A program made the position numbers and the translations under genes. Shown piece by piece: positions 10,748 to 21,232 of a DNA stretch of 64,000 bases. A model generated the notes under the pieces. It worked only from the letters and a program-made list of their open reading frames with translations. It did not search any database and was not told the origin of the DNA. Origin of the DNA: Roseibium aggregatum (GTDB taxonomy: Bacteria > Pseudomonadota > Alphaproteobacteria > Rhizobiales > Stappiaceae); NCBI RefSeq assembly GCF_014692675.1, contig NZ_JABFCZ010000021.1:62001-126000 (forward strand), given 5' to 3'. The number at the start of each line of letters is the position of its first letter. The first letter of the stretch is position 1.

Positions 10748-11890
10748 ATGACGACTGAAACGTCAGCGGCGCTCACTCGCCTGACCCTGACGGACTTTCG
10801 CAACTATGAGCGTCTCGATCTCGCATTTTCCGAGCCGCTCGTCGCCTTTGTCGGCAACAACGGCCTGGGCAAGACCAATATCCTGGAAGCGATCTCCTTT
10901 CTGACCGCAGGACGCGGACTGCGCCGGGCAGCGTTTGCCGACATCGCCCGTGTGTCCGGTTCCGGCAACTGGGCGGTTTCGGCCGTTCTTTCGGCAGACG
11001 GCCTGGAAACCCGGTTCGGAACCGGTTTCACGGCCGGCGAACCCGGACGGCGGGTCAGGATCGACGGCGAGGACGTCAAGTCGTCGGAGCGCCTGCTCGA
11101 CCATATGCGGATCCTCTGGCTGGTGCCGGCGATGGACGGCCTGTTTACCGGTCCGGCCGGCGACCGGCGCCGGTTTCTGGACCGGCTGACCCTGTCGATC
11201 GACCCGGGACACGGCCGCAGGGTCAGCGATTTCGAAAAGGCGCTGCGCCAACGAAACCGGCTTCTGGAGCAAGGCGGATCGGACAGCTATCTCAGTGCGA
11301 TCGAACAGCAGGTGGCGGAGCTTGGAACCGCCGTCTCGATCGCACGGCACGAGACTGTCAGCCTGCTCGGGGATACGCTCAAGGTTCAGGCGGACGCCGG
11401 GCTGCCGTTTCCGACCGCAAGCCTTGCCCTGGAAGGCGCCTTTGAAACGGCGACGGTGGGCATGAGCGCGGCGGACCGGGAAGATCACTACCTGGACCTC
11501 CTGCGCGAGGGCCGCGGACGGGACCGGGCCGCCGGCCGCACCCTGATGGGGCCCCATCTGAGCGATCTTCAGGTGCGCCACGTGGCAAAGGCCATGCCCG
11601 CGTCCCAGTCCTCGACCGGGGAACAGAAGGCTCTGCTCGTCGGCCTGATCCTGGCGCATGCGGACCTGACCGCCGCCGTCTCGGGAATGAAACCCGTTCT
11701 GCTTCTGGATGAAATCGCGGCCCATCTCGACCCGAACCGTCGGGCGGCCATGTTCACCCGGCTTTCGCTGCTGGGCCTGCAGGCGTTCATGACCGGCACC
11801 GATGAAATCCTGTTCAAGGACATGCCGGCCCAAAGCCAGGTGTTCAGGCTTGCCGACGGCCACGTCGAAACGCTTCCGCCGGCAACCTGA
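10748..11890 (+). CDS. recF: RecF recombination/repair ATPase
   Basis: SMC-like ATPase that helps load RecA at ssDNA gaps together with RecO and RecR. The 380-residue product shows Walker A FVGNNGLGKTN near residue 37, the ABC-type signature SSTGEQKALLVG, and Walker B PVLLLDEIAAHLD. The start MTTETSAALTRLTLTDFRNY fits the family. It begins 36 bp after dnaN and is probably cotranscribed. A small gene on the other strand converges on its 3' end. Confidence 0.96.
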   Translation: MTTETSAALTRLTLTDFRNYERLDLAFSEPLVAFVGNNGLGKTNILEAISFLTAGRGLRRAAFADIARVSGSGNWAVSAVLSADGLETRFGTGFTAGEPGRRVRIDGEDVKSSERLLDHMRILWLVPAMDGLFTGPAGDRRRFLDRLTLSIDPGHGRRVSDFEKALRQRNRLLEQGGSDSYLSAIEQQVAELGTAVSIARHETVSLLGDTLKVQADAGLPFPTASLALEGAFETATVGMSAADREDHYLDLLREGRGRDRAAGRTLMGPHLSDLQVRHVAKAMPASQSSTGEQKALLVGLILAHADLTAAVSGMKPVLLLDEIAAHLDPNRRAAMFTRLSLLGLQAFMTGTDEILFKDMPAQSQVFRLADGHVETLPPAT

Positions 11891-11920
11891 GATTTTTGAA
11901 AATCAGCCTGAAAAGGCTTG

Positions 11921-12100
11921 TCAGGCCGTTATGTCGACCTTGGATCCGGTGCCGGCAGCCGTCGGCGCCTTTCCGCCGGGAAGATCGTCCGAATCGTGGT
12001 CGTTGACCTGATCGGGCCCGGGGCCTTCGGCTGCTTCGCTGCTGGTCGGACGGATGCTTTGGGGCGGTGCGGAGAGCGCACCAATGGTACCTACATTCAT
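11921..12100 (-). CDS. Small acidic protein of 59 residues, function unknown
   Basis: Reverse-strand ORF starting at ATG 12100 and ending at TGA 11921–11923. It begins MNVGTIGALSAPPQSIRPTS and ends GTGSKVDITA. The ribosome site TGAGGA lies about 8 nt before the start. The protein has no membrane segment; the middle is rich in Gly, Pro, Asp and Ser (GPGPDQVNDHDSDDLPGGK) and looks disordered. A C-terminal G-T/K-G-x-V-D-x-x-A tail behind an Asp-rich GPD segment resembles short orphan proteins I have seen in Rhizobiales, but I cannot name a family. It sits alone, convergent with recF and divergent from gyrB. An overlapping forward frame of 83 codons is taken as its shadow. Confidence 0.6.
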   Translation of the reverse strand: MNVGTIGALSAPPQSIRPTSSEAAEGPGPDQVNDHDSDDLPGGKAPTAAGTGSKVDITA

Positions 12101-12267
12101 GAGATTGTCCTCAGATTAAATACCCCCAATGACGCCACCATTCGCCGGAAATCGTATATAATTCATTAACGAGACGGACGGTGGGATGCCGACAATGTCA
12201 AAGTCGTGGCGGCAACCGCCGGAAACCAGTAGCCGGCAACGAAAGAAATGCAGTCAATTCAGTATGA

Positions 12268-14787
<2,520 letters not shown>

Positions 14788-14840
14788 TTTATCGCATCCG
14801 CCGCATCCGGAACCCTGTCCGGATTCGGGGAAGCCCGATC

Positions 14841-14892
14841 CGTAAGACCAACCGCAACTAATTGGTTCCTGTTAATTGCGGTTGGTCTTACG
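14841..14892. terminator. Bidirectional terminator hairpin between gyrB and the GGDEF/EAL gene
   Basis: A perfect 17-bp inverted repeat: CGTAAGACCAACCGCAA (14841–14857) and its complement at 14876–14892, with an 18-nt loop that can extend the stem further. It lies 54 nt after the gyrB stop, and its right arm contains the TAA stop (14888–14890) of the convergent gene. T-runs are short on both sides. A smaller hairpin (ATCCGG at 14805–14810, CCGGAT at 14819–14824) precedes it. Confidence 0.75.
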
Positions 14893-16918
14893 CCCAAGGC
14901 GCCGGTTTGCCGAAGAAATACCCCTGGGCCGCCTCGATCCCGAGCGCGCGCAACAGCGCCATTTCCCGCTCGGTCTCTACATGTTTGGCGATCACCTTGA
15001 TGCCGAGATCATGGGCGGCGTCCGTCAGGCCTTTCAAAACCAGGGCCTTGGACCTGTCCCTGGTCACAAGCTGGGTCAGGCTGGAATCGAGCTTGATCCA
15101 GTCGACCCTGAGATCGGTCAGGCGCGCAAGCACCGGCCAATGTCCGGCAAAATCATCGATCGCCGTCTGGCAGCCGAGATCGATCAGGAACTGGAAAAAA
15201 CTCTCGATAGTGGTCGGTTCCCGCAGGAAGTCCCGTTCCGCGACTTCCAGACAGATCCGGCTTGCCATCAGCGGATCGTTACAGAGCCGCTTTTGCAGGA
15301 GATCCCGGAAATCCGGATTGCCGGCCGATTCAGCGGAAACGTTGACGGTCAGGACGGTCTTGCCGTCACGGGCGGCTGCCGCGTCCAGAACCTTGTCCAG
15401 GGTCCAGCCTTCGATCTGCGCCACGAAACCGCTGCGTTCCGCCGCCGAAATAAGCACCTTCGGCGAATAGCCGGACGCCTGCTCGCCCCTCAGGCGCAGA
15501 AGGATTTCCTCTCCGCACGGCCTGTCTTCCTGCAGAAACCGGATCGGCATGGAATAAAGCGCAAAGTCGTTCGCCCGGATGTCGTCCGGCTCGAGGACCT
15601 GTGCCGGCACGGCATCGTCGAGCCGGAAGTCGTCCGCATCGGCCTTGTGCAGATGGACCGTCCGGCCGCCCACCCTCTTGCCGCGCAGGCAGGCGGCATC
15701 CGCCAGCCGCAACAGGGCGGAGGGATCGATGGGCTTGTCCGCGACCTGCGATGTCAGGAAGGAAATCCCGATCGAGCTGCCGATGGTGAAGATGCGGTTG
15801 CTGACCTCCAGACGAATTCGGGACAACGCGTCCAGGACCCGTTCGGCATGATCAAGCGCATGGCCTTCATCCGGCAACAGACACATGCCGGCGAACTCGT
15901 CGCCGCCGATCCTGCCGACGCAGCCGGTATCGCAAAAACAGCGCTGCAGGGCGAAAGCAACCCGCACGAGCATCTCATCACCGGCGTCATGCCCGCCCAG
16001 GTCGTTGACCTTCTTGAACTCGTCGAGGTCGAAATAAAACACCGCCAGTCCGCCCAGCGGATTTTCCTCCAGCCGCGCAAGGTGTTCCTGGAGAAAGGTG
16101 AGAAAGGCGCGCCGGTTCGAGAGGCCGGTCAGGGCATCCTGATAGGCCAGGCGCCGGTATTCCTCCACCTCGTGGGGGCTATCCACGTTGCTGCGGACAA
16201 TCGCCATGACGCCCGGCCGGTCCCGGTCCGACGGTTCGGCCAGCGGCACGAGACGGATTTCGGTGATTTTTGCCGCCGACCCGGGTTCGCAATGGGCTTT
16301 CCGCGCGCTCAGGCCGGCATAGAGCGTCTGCACGTCGCCGTTCAGGCAGTTTTCGAGCATGACTTCCAGTTCGGCCAGATCGATGGATCCGCCGGCGGCG
16401 TCTTCCAGGGGGGCCAAGATGGACGCCGGCTCCTCGAGCGCTCCGAAAATCAGCACATCGTCCGGGAACCGGGTCAGAAGGTCGTCGATTCCCAAACTTT
16501 CCGGTTCCTCAGCGACGCCATCGAACTGAAGCAGGACAACGGCGGACGCCTCTTCCTGGAGCGGGATCGGCGTACAAACGGCCCTGCTTCCCAGATCCGC
16601 GCCCGAAGCCGACACCAGCTTGCCGCTGATTTCGGCCGGCGTTCCGTTGAAGGCGGCTTTCAGGGCCGGCCGGCAGCGCCGCCGGGTTTCCCGGGACAGG
16701 CAGTCTGAGAACCTGGTGCCGATCGGGTCGCCGGTTCCAAGTCCAAGGAGATCTCCGAAGGCCCTGTTTACAGCTACGACCGCGCCGTCGGTGTTCAGGA
16801 ACGCCGCCGGCTGGGGGATCACCTCCAGCAGGGAACCATATAATCCGGTCGCTCTGTTTGCAGCCGGCCGAAAGGAGGTTTCCTCCTGACTGCAGACCAC
16901 CCCATGACTATTCGGCAC
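14888..16918 (-). CDS. PAS–GGDEF–EAL protein; EAL half looks degenerate
   Basis: Predicted cyclic di-GMP enzyme/sensor of the cytoplasm; no membrane segment is seen. From the GTG at 16918 it has 676 residues: a PAS-like region (about 25–130), a second sensory stretch, a GGDEF domain with the intact RIGGDEF motif (about 336–342), and an EAL-type domain from about 460. The EAL half departs from consensus: EIL instead of EAL (471–473), DDFAGHW instead of DDFGTGY, and AKHVE instead of AEGVE (644–648). Cyclase activity is plausible; phosphodiesterase activity is doubtful. GTG 16918 follows AAAGGG by 8 nt; a TTG at 16963 would add 15 residues. The stop lies inside the shared hairpin with gyrB. Confidence 0.85.
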   Translation of the reverse strand: MPNSHGVVCSQEETSFRPAANRATGLYGSLLEVIPQPAAFLNTDGAVVAVNRAFGDLLGLGTGDPIGTRFSDCLSRETRRRCRPALKAAFNGTPAEISGKLVSASGADLGSRAVCTPIPLQEEASAVVLLQFDGVAEEPESLGIDDLLTRFPDDVLIFGALEEPASILAPLEDAAGGSIDLAELEVMLENCLNGDVQTLYAGLSARKAHCEPGSAAKITEIRLVPLAEPSDRDRPGVMAIVRSNVDSPHEVEEYRRLAYQDALTGLSNRRAFLTFLQEHLARLEENPLGGLAVFYFDLDEFKKVNDLGGHDAGDEMLVRVAFALQRCFCDTGCVGRIGGDEFAGMCLLPDEGHALDHAERVLDALSRIRLEVSNRIFTIGSSIGISFLTSQVADKPIDPSALLRLADAACLRGKRVGGRTVHLHKADADDFRLDDAVPAQVLEPDDIRANDFALYSMPIRFLQEDRPCGEEILLRLRGEQASGYSPKVLISAAERSGFVAQIEGWTLDKVLDAAAARDGKTVLTVNVSAESAGNPDFRDLLQKRLCNDPLMASRICLEVAERDFLREPTTIESFFQFLIDLGCQTAIDDFAGHWPVLARLTDLRVDWIKLDSSLTQLVTRDRSKALVLKGLTDAAHDLGIKVIAKHVETEREMALLRALGIEAAQGYFFGKPAPWA

Positions 16919-16983
16919 AAGCCGCCCTTTCAAAATTTCGACGGTATTAAGGTCAGCAGGCAAAGACGCCCCCGCCCTTCGGG

Positions 16984-17093
16984 TTTGCCAGGGAAGGCCG
17001 GCCAGACCGCAACATCGAACCTGGATAGGGAAAAACCTGTCCTGCGCTCGCCCTTACGCTCATTCCAACCTTCCCTGGCAAACAGAATGAGCA
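16984..17093 (-). promoter_or_regulatory. Structured 5' leader with nested/pseudoknot pairings before the GGDEF/EAL gene
   Basis: Two inverted repeats interleave. CCTTCCCTGGCAAA (17070–17083) is the exact complement of TTTGCCAGGGAAGG (16984–16997). The first copy is enclosed in the loop of a separate 8-bp stem, GCTCATTC (17059–17066) with GAATGAGC (17086–17093). On the reverse-strand transcript the 14-nt loop element can pair with a downstream segment just before the start of the GGDEF/EAL gene, giving an H-type pseudoknot or a switch. Function is inferred only from the pairing and the position. Confidence 0.45.
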
Positions 17094-17405
17094 AAATCAA
17101 TGTGTCCTGATCCTGGAAACGCCACTACTCAATAACTAATCGACGTTTTTTGAATTTCTTCATGTTTAACACGAGTCCTCTCTCGAGAAATATTACGATC
17201 TGAATACCCACAGACCTTCGAGAAATTATATTTAACGGGATATTAATACGATCTACTTGTTTTTTTAGTGTTCAATTTATTATAAAAATACAATAAACCT
17301 CGCCGTGTAAAATTTCCCGCCTCAATTTCACCACCTTGGCCGGCAATAGAACGCCTTGAATTTTCAGCGCGCTTTCGACGGAAAGCCGGTCGCAAGGATA
17401 AGCAC
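17094..17405. other. AT-rich intergenic stretch before the RlpA-like gene
   Basis: About 310 bp, strongly AT-rich between 17130 and 17300, with no gene or recognised element. It presumably contains the divergent promoters of the GGDEF/EAL and RlpA-like genes. Confidence 0.4.
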
Positions 17406-17882
17406 ATGCCCCCGCCCCAGATCCGCACTGCCTTCGTAAAAGTGCATACATTTTTCCCGTCCGCGCTGCCGGCGTCCAGGACCTTCGCCCTCGCGGGCCT
17501 GATGCTGTTTTCCGCCTGTTTTCTTGTTCCGCCGTTTCAGACCGCCGAGGCGAGCACGGCTTTTGTCCAGTGCGGCAAGGCCTCCTGGTACGCGCTGACG
17601 TCCATGACGGCGAGCGGGGAACGCGCCGATCCGAATGTGCTGGCGGCCGCCCACCGGACCTTGCCGTTCGGAACGCTCGTCAAGGTCTCAAATCTCAGAA
17701 ACGGCAGGGAAATCACGGTCCGGATCAACGATCGCGGCCCCTTCGTCAAAGGCCGCGTGATCGATGTGACCAAGGCCGTCGCGCACAAGCTGGGTTTTCT
17801 GCCGCAGGGCGTGGCAAAGGTGCGCATCACCGTGGCCGGTGCCGACGGCAAGGCGCTCAAGGGACCGGGCTGCGGGAAGTGA
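17406..17882 (+). CDS. RlpA-like exported double-psi beta-barrel protein
   Basis: Septal-ring RlpA-like family protein; family members bind or cleave peptidoglycan glycan strands. The 158-residue product has a hydrophobic N-terminal segment (about 27–44) and a likely cleavage site after AEA near residue 49. The DPBB core follows: GKASWYA, TASGERADPN, AAHRTLPFGTLVKVSNLRNG and the conserved INDRGPFVKGRVIDVTKA. There is no SPOR domain, so it is shorter than classical RlpA. No clear ribosome site was recognised. It stands alone, with the GGDEF/EAL gene divergent upstream. Confidence 0.88.
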   Translation: MPPPQIRTAFVKVHTFFPSALPASRTFALAGLMLFSACFLVPPFQTAEASTAFVQCGKASWYALTSMTASGERADPNVLAAAHRTLPFGTLVKVSNLRNGREITVRINDRGPFVKGRVIDVTKAVAHKLGFLPQGVAKVRITVAGADGKALKGPGCGK

Positions 17883-17974
17883 CGGTCTTCGGGCGCCGGC
17901 AGGCCGCCGGCCCTGCGGATGGTCTTCCGGCCGCCGTCCTTTGAATGAATACAAGTGATCGATTCCCGGACGGT

Positions 17975-18106
17975 AAATCAAAAAATAAATTATTTTACGG
18001 TAATGACAAACGGTGCCGTCCTTAGTAGTATGCGCGCTGTGGTCGATGGGGCCACGTGCACAGTAACTTATTCCGCGCGGCCCGTGTTTGGTCGCGCGTT
18101 TTTTTT
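17975..18106 (+). ncRNA. Candidate small RNA or orphan leader ending at a strong terminator
   Basis: No ORF explains the strong terminator at 18074–18106, which lies about 190 bp after the RlpA-like gene. The DNA before it can fold: CTGTG (18037–18041) with CACAG (18059–18063). An AT-rich stretch at 17978–17998 might hold a promoter. The left boundary is a guess, and no known RNA family was recognised; it could simply be a long 3' UTR. Confidence 0.3.
18074..18106 (+). terminator. Strong intrinsic terminator
   Basis: CGCGCGGCC (18074–18082) pairs with GGTCGCGCG (18090–18098), one G·T pair, 7-nt loop, followed by eight T. It ends the RlpA-like transcript or a separate small RNA. Confidence 0.9.
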
Positions 18107-18472
18107 ACTGCCCGCCGAACCACGCTTTCCAGCCCCGAAACGTTAACGTTTCCAGGCCCCCGGGGTCGGCCGTCGGGGTGAGCACATTCCGGCCCGCCCG
18201 ACCCTGAAAACCCGTGCCTGCCCGAATTTGCCCGGATTGCCCGCTGTCCGCCGTCCGGAATGGTCGGGGCACTTCATTGACGTGCGTGTGGGTCTTGTTT
18301 TTCTACACGCATATCTTGCAGAAAAAATGGCACCGGAAATCCGCAGCCAGGTATGCAAACACCGGAAGCCGGACTTTCCAAAAGCCGGCGGCCGTCTTTT
18401 GAAGAAAGCAATTGCCCCTGACTGGTCAATCGGGTATCAGGACAGTCTGTCGGCACCAAGCATGCCGTCCGC

Positions 18473-18549
<77 letters not shown>

Positions 18550-18572
18550 ATTTTTTCTCTCTTCACGCTGTC

Positions 18573-18710
18573 GCGATCGTTGATCGCTACGCTCCAGAGC
18601 GGGCGGCCAAAAGTGGCCGACGCGCGTTTGCGCTTGCGAACCCTGCGGGTTCGACGGTGTGCCGAGGTGCTACATGTTTTCGCGCTTTCGGCCTTCGGCC
18701 TGCTTGAGCG
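18573..18710. repeat. Run of short GC-rich palindromes downstream of tRNA-Arg
   Basis: Within about 140 bp there are four small hairpins: GCGATC/GATCGC (18573–18587), GGCCA/TGGCC (18605–18618), CGAACCC/GGGTTCG (18637–18653) and GGCC/GGCC (18690–18700, within CGCT/AGCG ending at 18710). No gene is supported; the reverse-strand frame through here is an artefact of the tRNA complement. The rest of 18550–18903 holds only one further hairpin. Confidence 0.5.
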
Positions 18711-18829
18711 TGAATCCCCCTTTCTTCCCCTGCCATACTTCGGCTTTAACGAGTGCAGACGTGTTATTTTCCGGCTATTGACGTCCTGCGGTTGCTGGCT
18801 CGGATACAGAACGCCCACACAAGCCAAGC

Positions 18830-18853
18830 CCCCGCTCGTTGTCACGAGCGGGG
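18830..18853 (-). terminator. Terminator-like hairpin after the DUF899 gene
   Basis: CCCCGCTCGT (18830–18839) pairs exactly with ACGAGCGGGG (18844–18853), a 10-bp stem with a 4-nt loop, about 50 nt after the DUF899 stop. Only scattered T follow on the reverse strand. Confidence 0.6.
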
Positions 18854-18903
18854 CCTGTTCGTCATGGTCACTCACCCTCGCCAAACGGCCAACGTTATCC
18901 GCT

Positions 18904-19599
18904 TCAATAGCTGTCGTGCAGCTTGACCCAGCCCATGATGGAGCCGTTTTCGTTGCGGCCCTTCGGCGTCAGGTCGAGCCAGTTGAAGGCACCCATGAGG
19001 AGTTCGGCGCCGCGGTGGTAGGTGGAGTAGGTGTGATAGACCGCACCTGCCTCGTCCTTCGCAAAGACGCTGACGCCGAACATGTCCTGGGCCTTTTCGA
19101 TCCTCGTCTTGCCGTAATTGTAGCTTGCTCGGCCGGCGGCGCGGTCATCCTCCGTGAAGGAGACGCCGAAATCGTAGTTGAAATCGTTGCCGCCGGAGGA
19201 GACCCAGTTGAAGGTCCAGCCCATGCGGTCCTTCACTTCCATGATCCGCTCGACCGGCGCGCGCGAGACCGCGGCGAAGGCGAGATCCGCGTGCTCGAAA
19301 TGCTGGCGGGCGGCGTCGATGTTGTCGGCGATGAACGAGCAGCCCGGGCAGATGTGGTCCGAGCCCGGCGTCAGCATGAAGTGATAGACGGCAAGCTGGC
19401 TGCGGCCCTCGAAGAGATTCTCCAGGGCGCAGGGGCCTTCGGGTCCTTCAAAGACGTAAGGCTTGTCAATCCGGACCCAGGGCAGCTGCCTGCGCTCAGC
19501 GCGCAGGGCATCGAGGTCGTGGGTGATATCAAGTTCCTTCGCCAGAAGCGCCTTGCGGGCATCCAGCCACTCATTTCGTGAAACGACGGAATGTTCCAT
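18904..19599 (-). CDS. DUF899 family thioredoxin-like protein
   Basis: The 231-residue protein begins MEHSVVSRNEWLDARKALL and has the DUF899 landmarks: LAVYHFMLTPGSDHICPGCSF with a CPGC pair, FAAVSRAP, GWTFNWVSS, and YHTYSTYHRG near the C-terminus. The fold is thioredoxin-like and the CPGC motif suggests a redox or resistance role, but no member's reaction is known to me. A small membrane-protein gene lies 29 bp upstream on the same strand, so both are probably one operon. An HTH regulator is divergent from that operon. Confidence 0.88.
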   Translation of the reverse strand: MEHSVVSRNEWLDARKALLAKELDITHDLDALRAERRQLPWVRIDKPYVFEGPEGPCALENLFEGRSQLAVYHFMLTPGSDHICPGCSFIADNIDAARQHFEHADLAFAAVSRAPVERIMEVKDRMGWTFNWVSSGGNDFNYDFGVSFTEDDRAAGRASYNYGKTRIEKAQDMFGVSVFAKDEAGAVYHTYSTYHRGAELLMGAFNWLDLTPKGRNENGSIMGWVKLHDSY

Positions 19600-19628
19600 G
19601 GTCAGTCTCCTTCAGATCAGGTTGCTTG

Positions 19629-19895
19629 TCAGGTCGTTGGCCGCGGCCGGCGGGAGGCGAGCTTCAGCCAGGGCGGCAGGTGGAAAAGGCTCATCAGCAG
19701 GTACATCCAGGTCATGCCGGTGATCGGCGGCAGGCCTGAAGCCGATGAGCAGATCAGGGTCTGCGCGGCATCGCCCGCCGACATCCACGCCATCAGCGCG
19801 AAGACCGGAGAGGCGGCAAGGCCGAGCCAGCCGGCCGCGTCGCGAGGCAATTGCGCCCCGGCCTTGCCGTTGGCCGTTGTTGCTTGTGTGGTCAT
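19629..19895 (-). CDS. Small membrane protein, unknown function
   Basis: An 88-residue protein, MTTQATTANGKAGAQL at the start, with two hydrophobic stretches (about 21–40 and 56–75) around a short loop ending in a basic tail. The start at 19895 is supported by a GGAGA site 7 nt upstream. It is the first gene of an operon with the DUF899 gene. Similar small membrane proteins are known to me beside DUF899 genes, but I cannot assign a function. Confidence 0.7.
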   Translation of the reverse strand: MTTQATTANGKAGAQLPRDAAGWLGLAASPVFALMAWMSAGDAAQTLICSSASGLPPITGMTWMYLLMSLFHLPPWLKLASRRPRPTT

Positions 19896-20002
19896 GTCCG
19901 TTTCTCCGTTCCGATTTCGGCGTTGCCTGCGGTTGCAGAACCGGACAAGGATGTAGGACGGGGGAAGGACCGGGTGTGAGTTACAAGTGTGACGGGATTT
20001 GA

Positions 20003-21223
20003 ATGGACTCGCTGATCACCGCAGCCGGGCGCGCCCTTGCAGGCGGCGATCCGCTCGGCGCCCTGAAACGGGTCGCACTGCGCGACGACGCGCCGGCGCT
20101 CGCCCTGCGCGGCATCGCCATGGCGCAGCTCGGCGACCTGCCCCTTGCCCGGGAGCTGTTGCGGAAGGCGGCCCGCGCCTTCGGGTCGATGGAGCCCATG
20201 CACCGCGCGCGGTGCCAGGTCGCCGAGGCCGAGATCGCGCTTGTCTCCCGTGACTTGGGAAAATCGTTGCAGGCCCTCGGGCCGGCGCGGGCGGCCCTTT
20301 CAGCCCATGGCGACCGGACGAATGCGGCCTATGCCGGCTTTCTCGAGGCCCGGCGGCTGCTTCTGATCGGGCAGCTCGACGCGGCCGAACGGATGCTTGC
20401 CGGGATCGATATCGACACCCTGCCGCCGGCGGCCCGGCCGGGATACGAGCTGGTCACCGCCGGGATCGCCATGCGGCGTATCCGGGCGAAACCGGCTCGA
20501 GACGCCCTTGAACGGGCGGCGCTGGCGGCGCGCGAAACCGGCATTCCCGCGCTGGAGGCCGAGGTCGGCCGGGCGGTGCAAGCTTTTGAAGCCCCCGCGG
20601 CGCGCCTGATCACGCGCGACGGCGAACGGATGCTCAAGCTCGGTGATGTCGAGGCCCTGCTGGCATCGGATGCGCTTGTCGTCGACGCCTGCCGCAACGC
20701 CTTGCGCTGCCGGCAGAACGTGGTTCCGCTGGCAAGCCGGCCGGTGCTGTTTTCGCTCCTGCGGGCGCTTGCCGAAGGCTGGCCCGGCGATGTGGCACGG
20801 GAAGCGCTTCTCACGCGGGCCTTCGGCGCGCGGCATGCGGACGAGTCCCATCGCGGGCGGCTGCGCGTCGAGATCGGACGGCTTCGCGAGGCGATCAGGC
20901 CGCAGACCGAAATCAGCGCCACAAGCCAGGGCTTTGTGCTGCAACCCAAAACGGCGGCGGCGGTTGTAGTGCTGGCGCCGCCGGTGGAGGAAGAGCACGG
21001 CGACATCCTGGCCCTGCTCGCCGACGACGAGGCCTGGTCGAGTTCGGCGCTGGCGCAGGCGCTCGGCGTCAGCCCGCGCACCGTCCAGCGGGCGCTCTAT
21101 GTGCTGTCGGAGACCGGCAAGGTCGAGCGCTTCGGCCGCGGGCCGGCCTGCCGCTGGATCGCGTCGGCGGTGCCCGGTTTCCCGACAAGTTTGTTACTCC
21201 CCGCCTCCGCGATCAACCGCTAG
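20003..21223 (+). CDS. Helix-turn-helix regulator with TPR-like N-terminal half
   Basis: Predicted transcription regulator, 406 residues. The N-terminal ~200 residues are alanine/leucine-rich helical repeats resembling TPR (for example LALRGIAMAQLGDLPLARELLRKAA). A middle wing-like domain (about 215–315) is followed by a C-terminal HTH (ALAQALGVSPRTVQRALYVLSETGKVERFGRG, about 350–382). It is divergent from the DUF899 operon (107 bp between starts) and is followed 9 bp later by the beta-propeller gene, so it probably controls both units. The inducer is unknown. Confidence 0.75.
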   Translation: MDSLITAAGRALAGGDPLGALKRVALRDDAPALALRGIAMAQLGDLPLARELLRKAARAFGSMEPMHRARCQVAEAEIALVSRDLGKSLQALGPARAALSAHGDRTNAAYAGFLEARRLLLIGQLDAAERMLAGIDIDTLPPAARPGYELVTAGIAMRRIRAKPARDALERAALAARETGIPALEAEVGRAVQAFEAPAARLITRDGERMLKLGDVEALLASDALVVDACRNALRCRQNVVPLASRPVLFSLLRALAEGWPGDVAREALLTRAFGARHADESHRGRLRVEIGRLREAIRPQTEISATSQGFVLQPKTAAAVVVLAPPVEEEHGDILALLADDEAWSSSALAQALGVSPRTVQRALYVLSETGKVERFGRGPACRWIASAVPGFPTSLLLPASAINR

Positions 21224-21232
21224 AGTGGGCCT

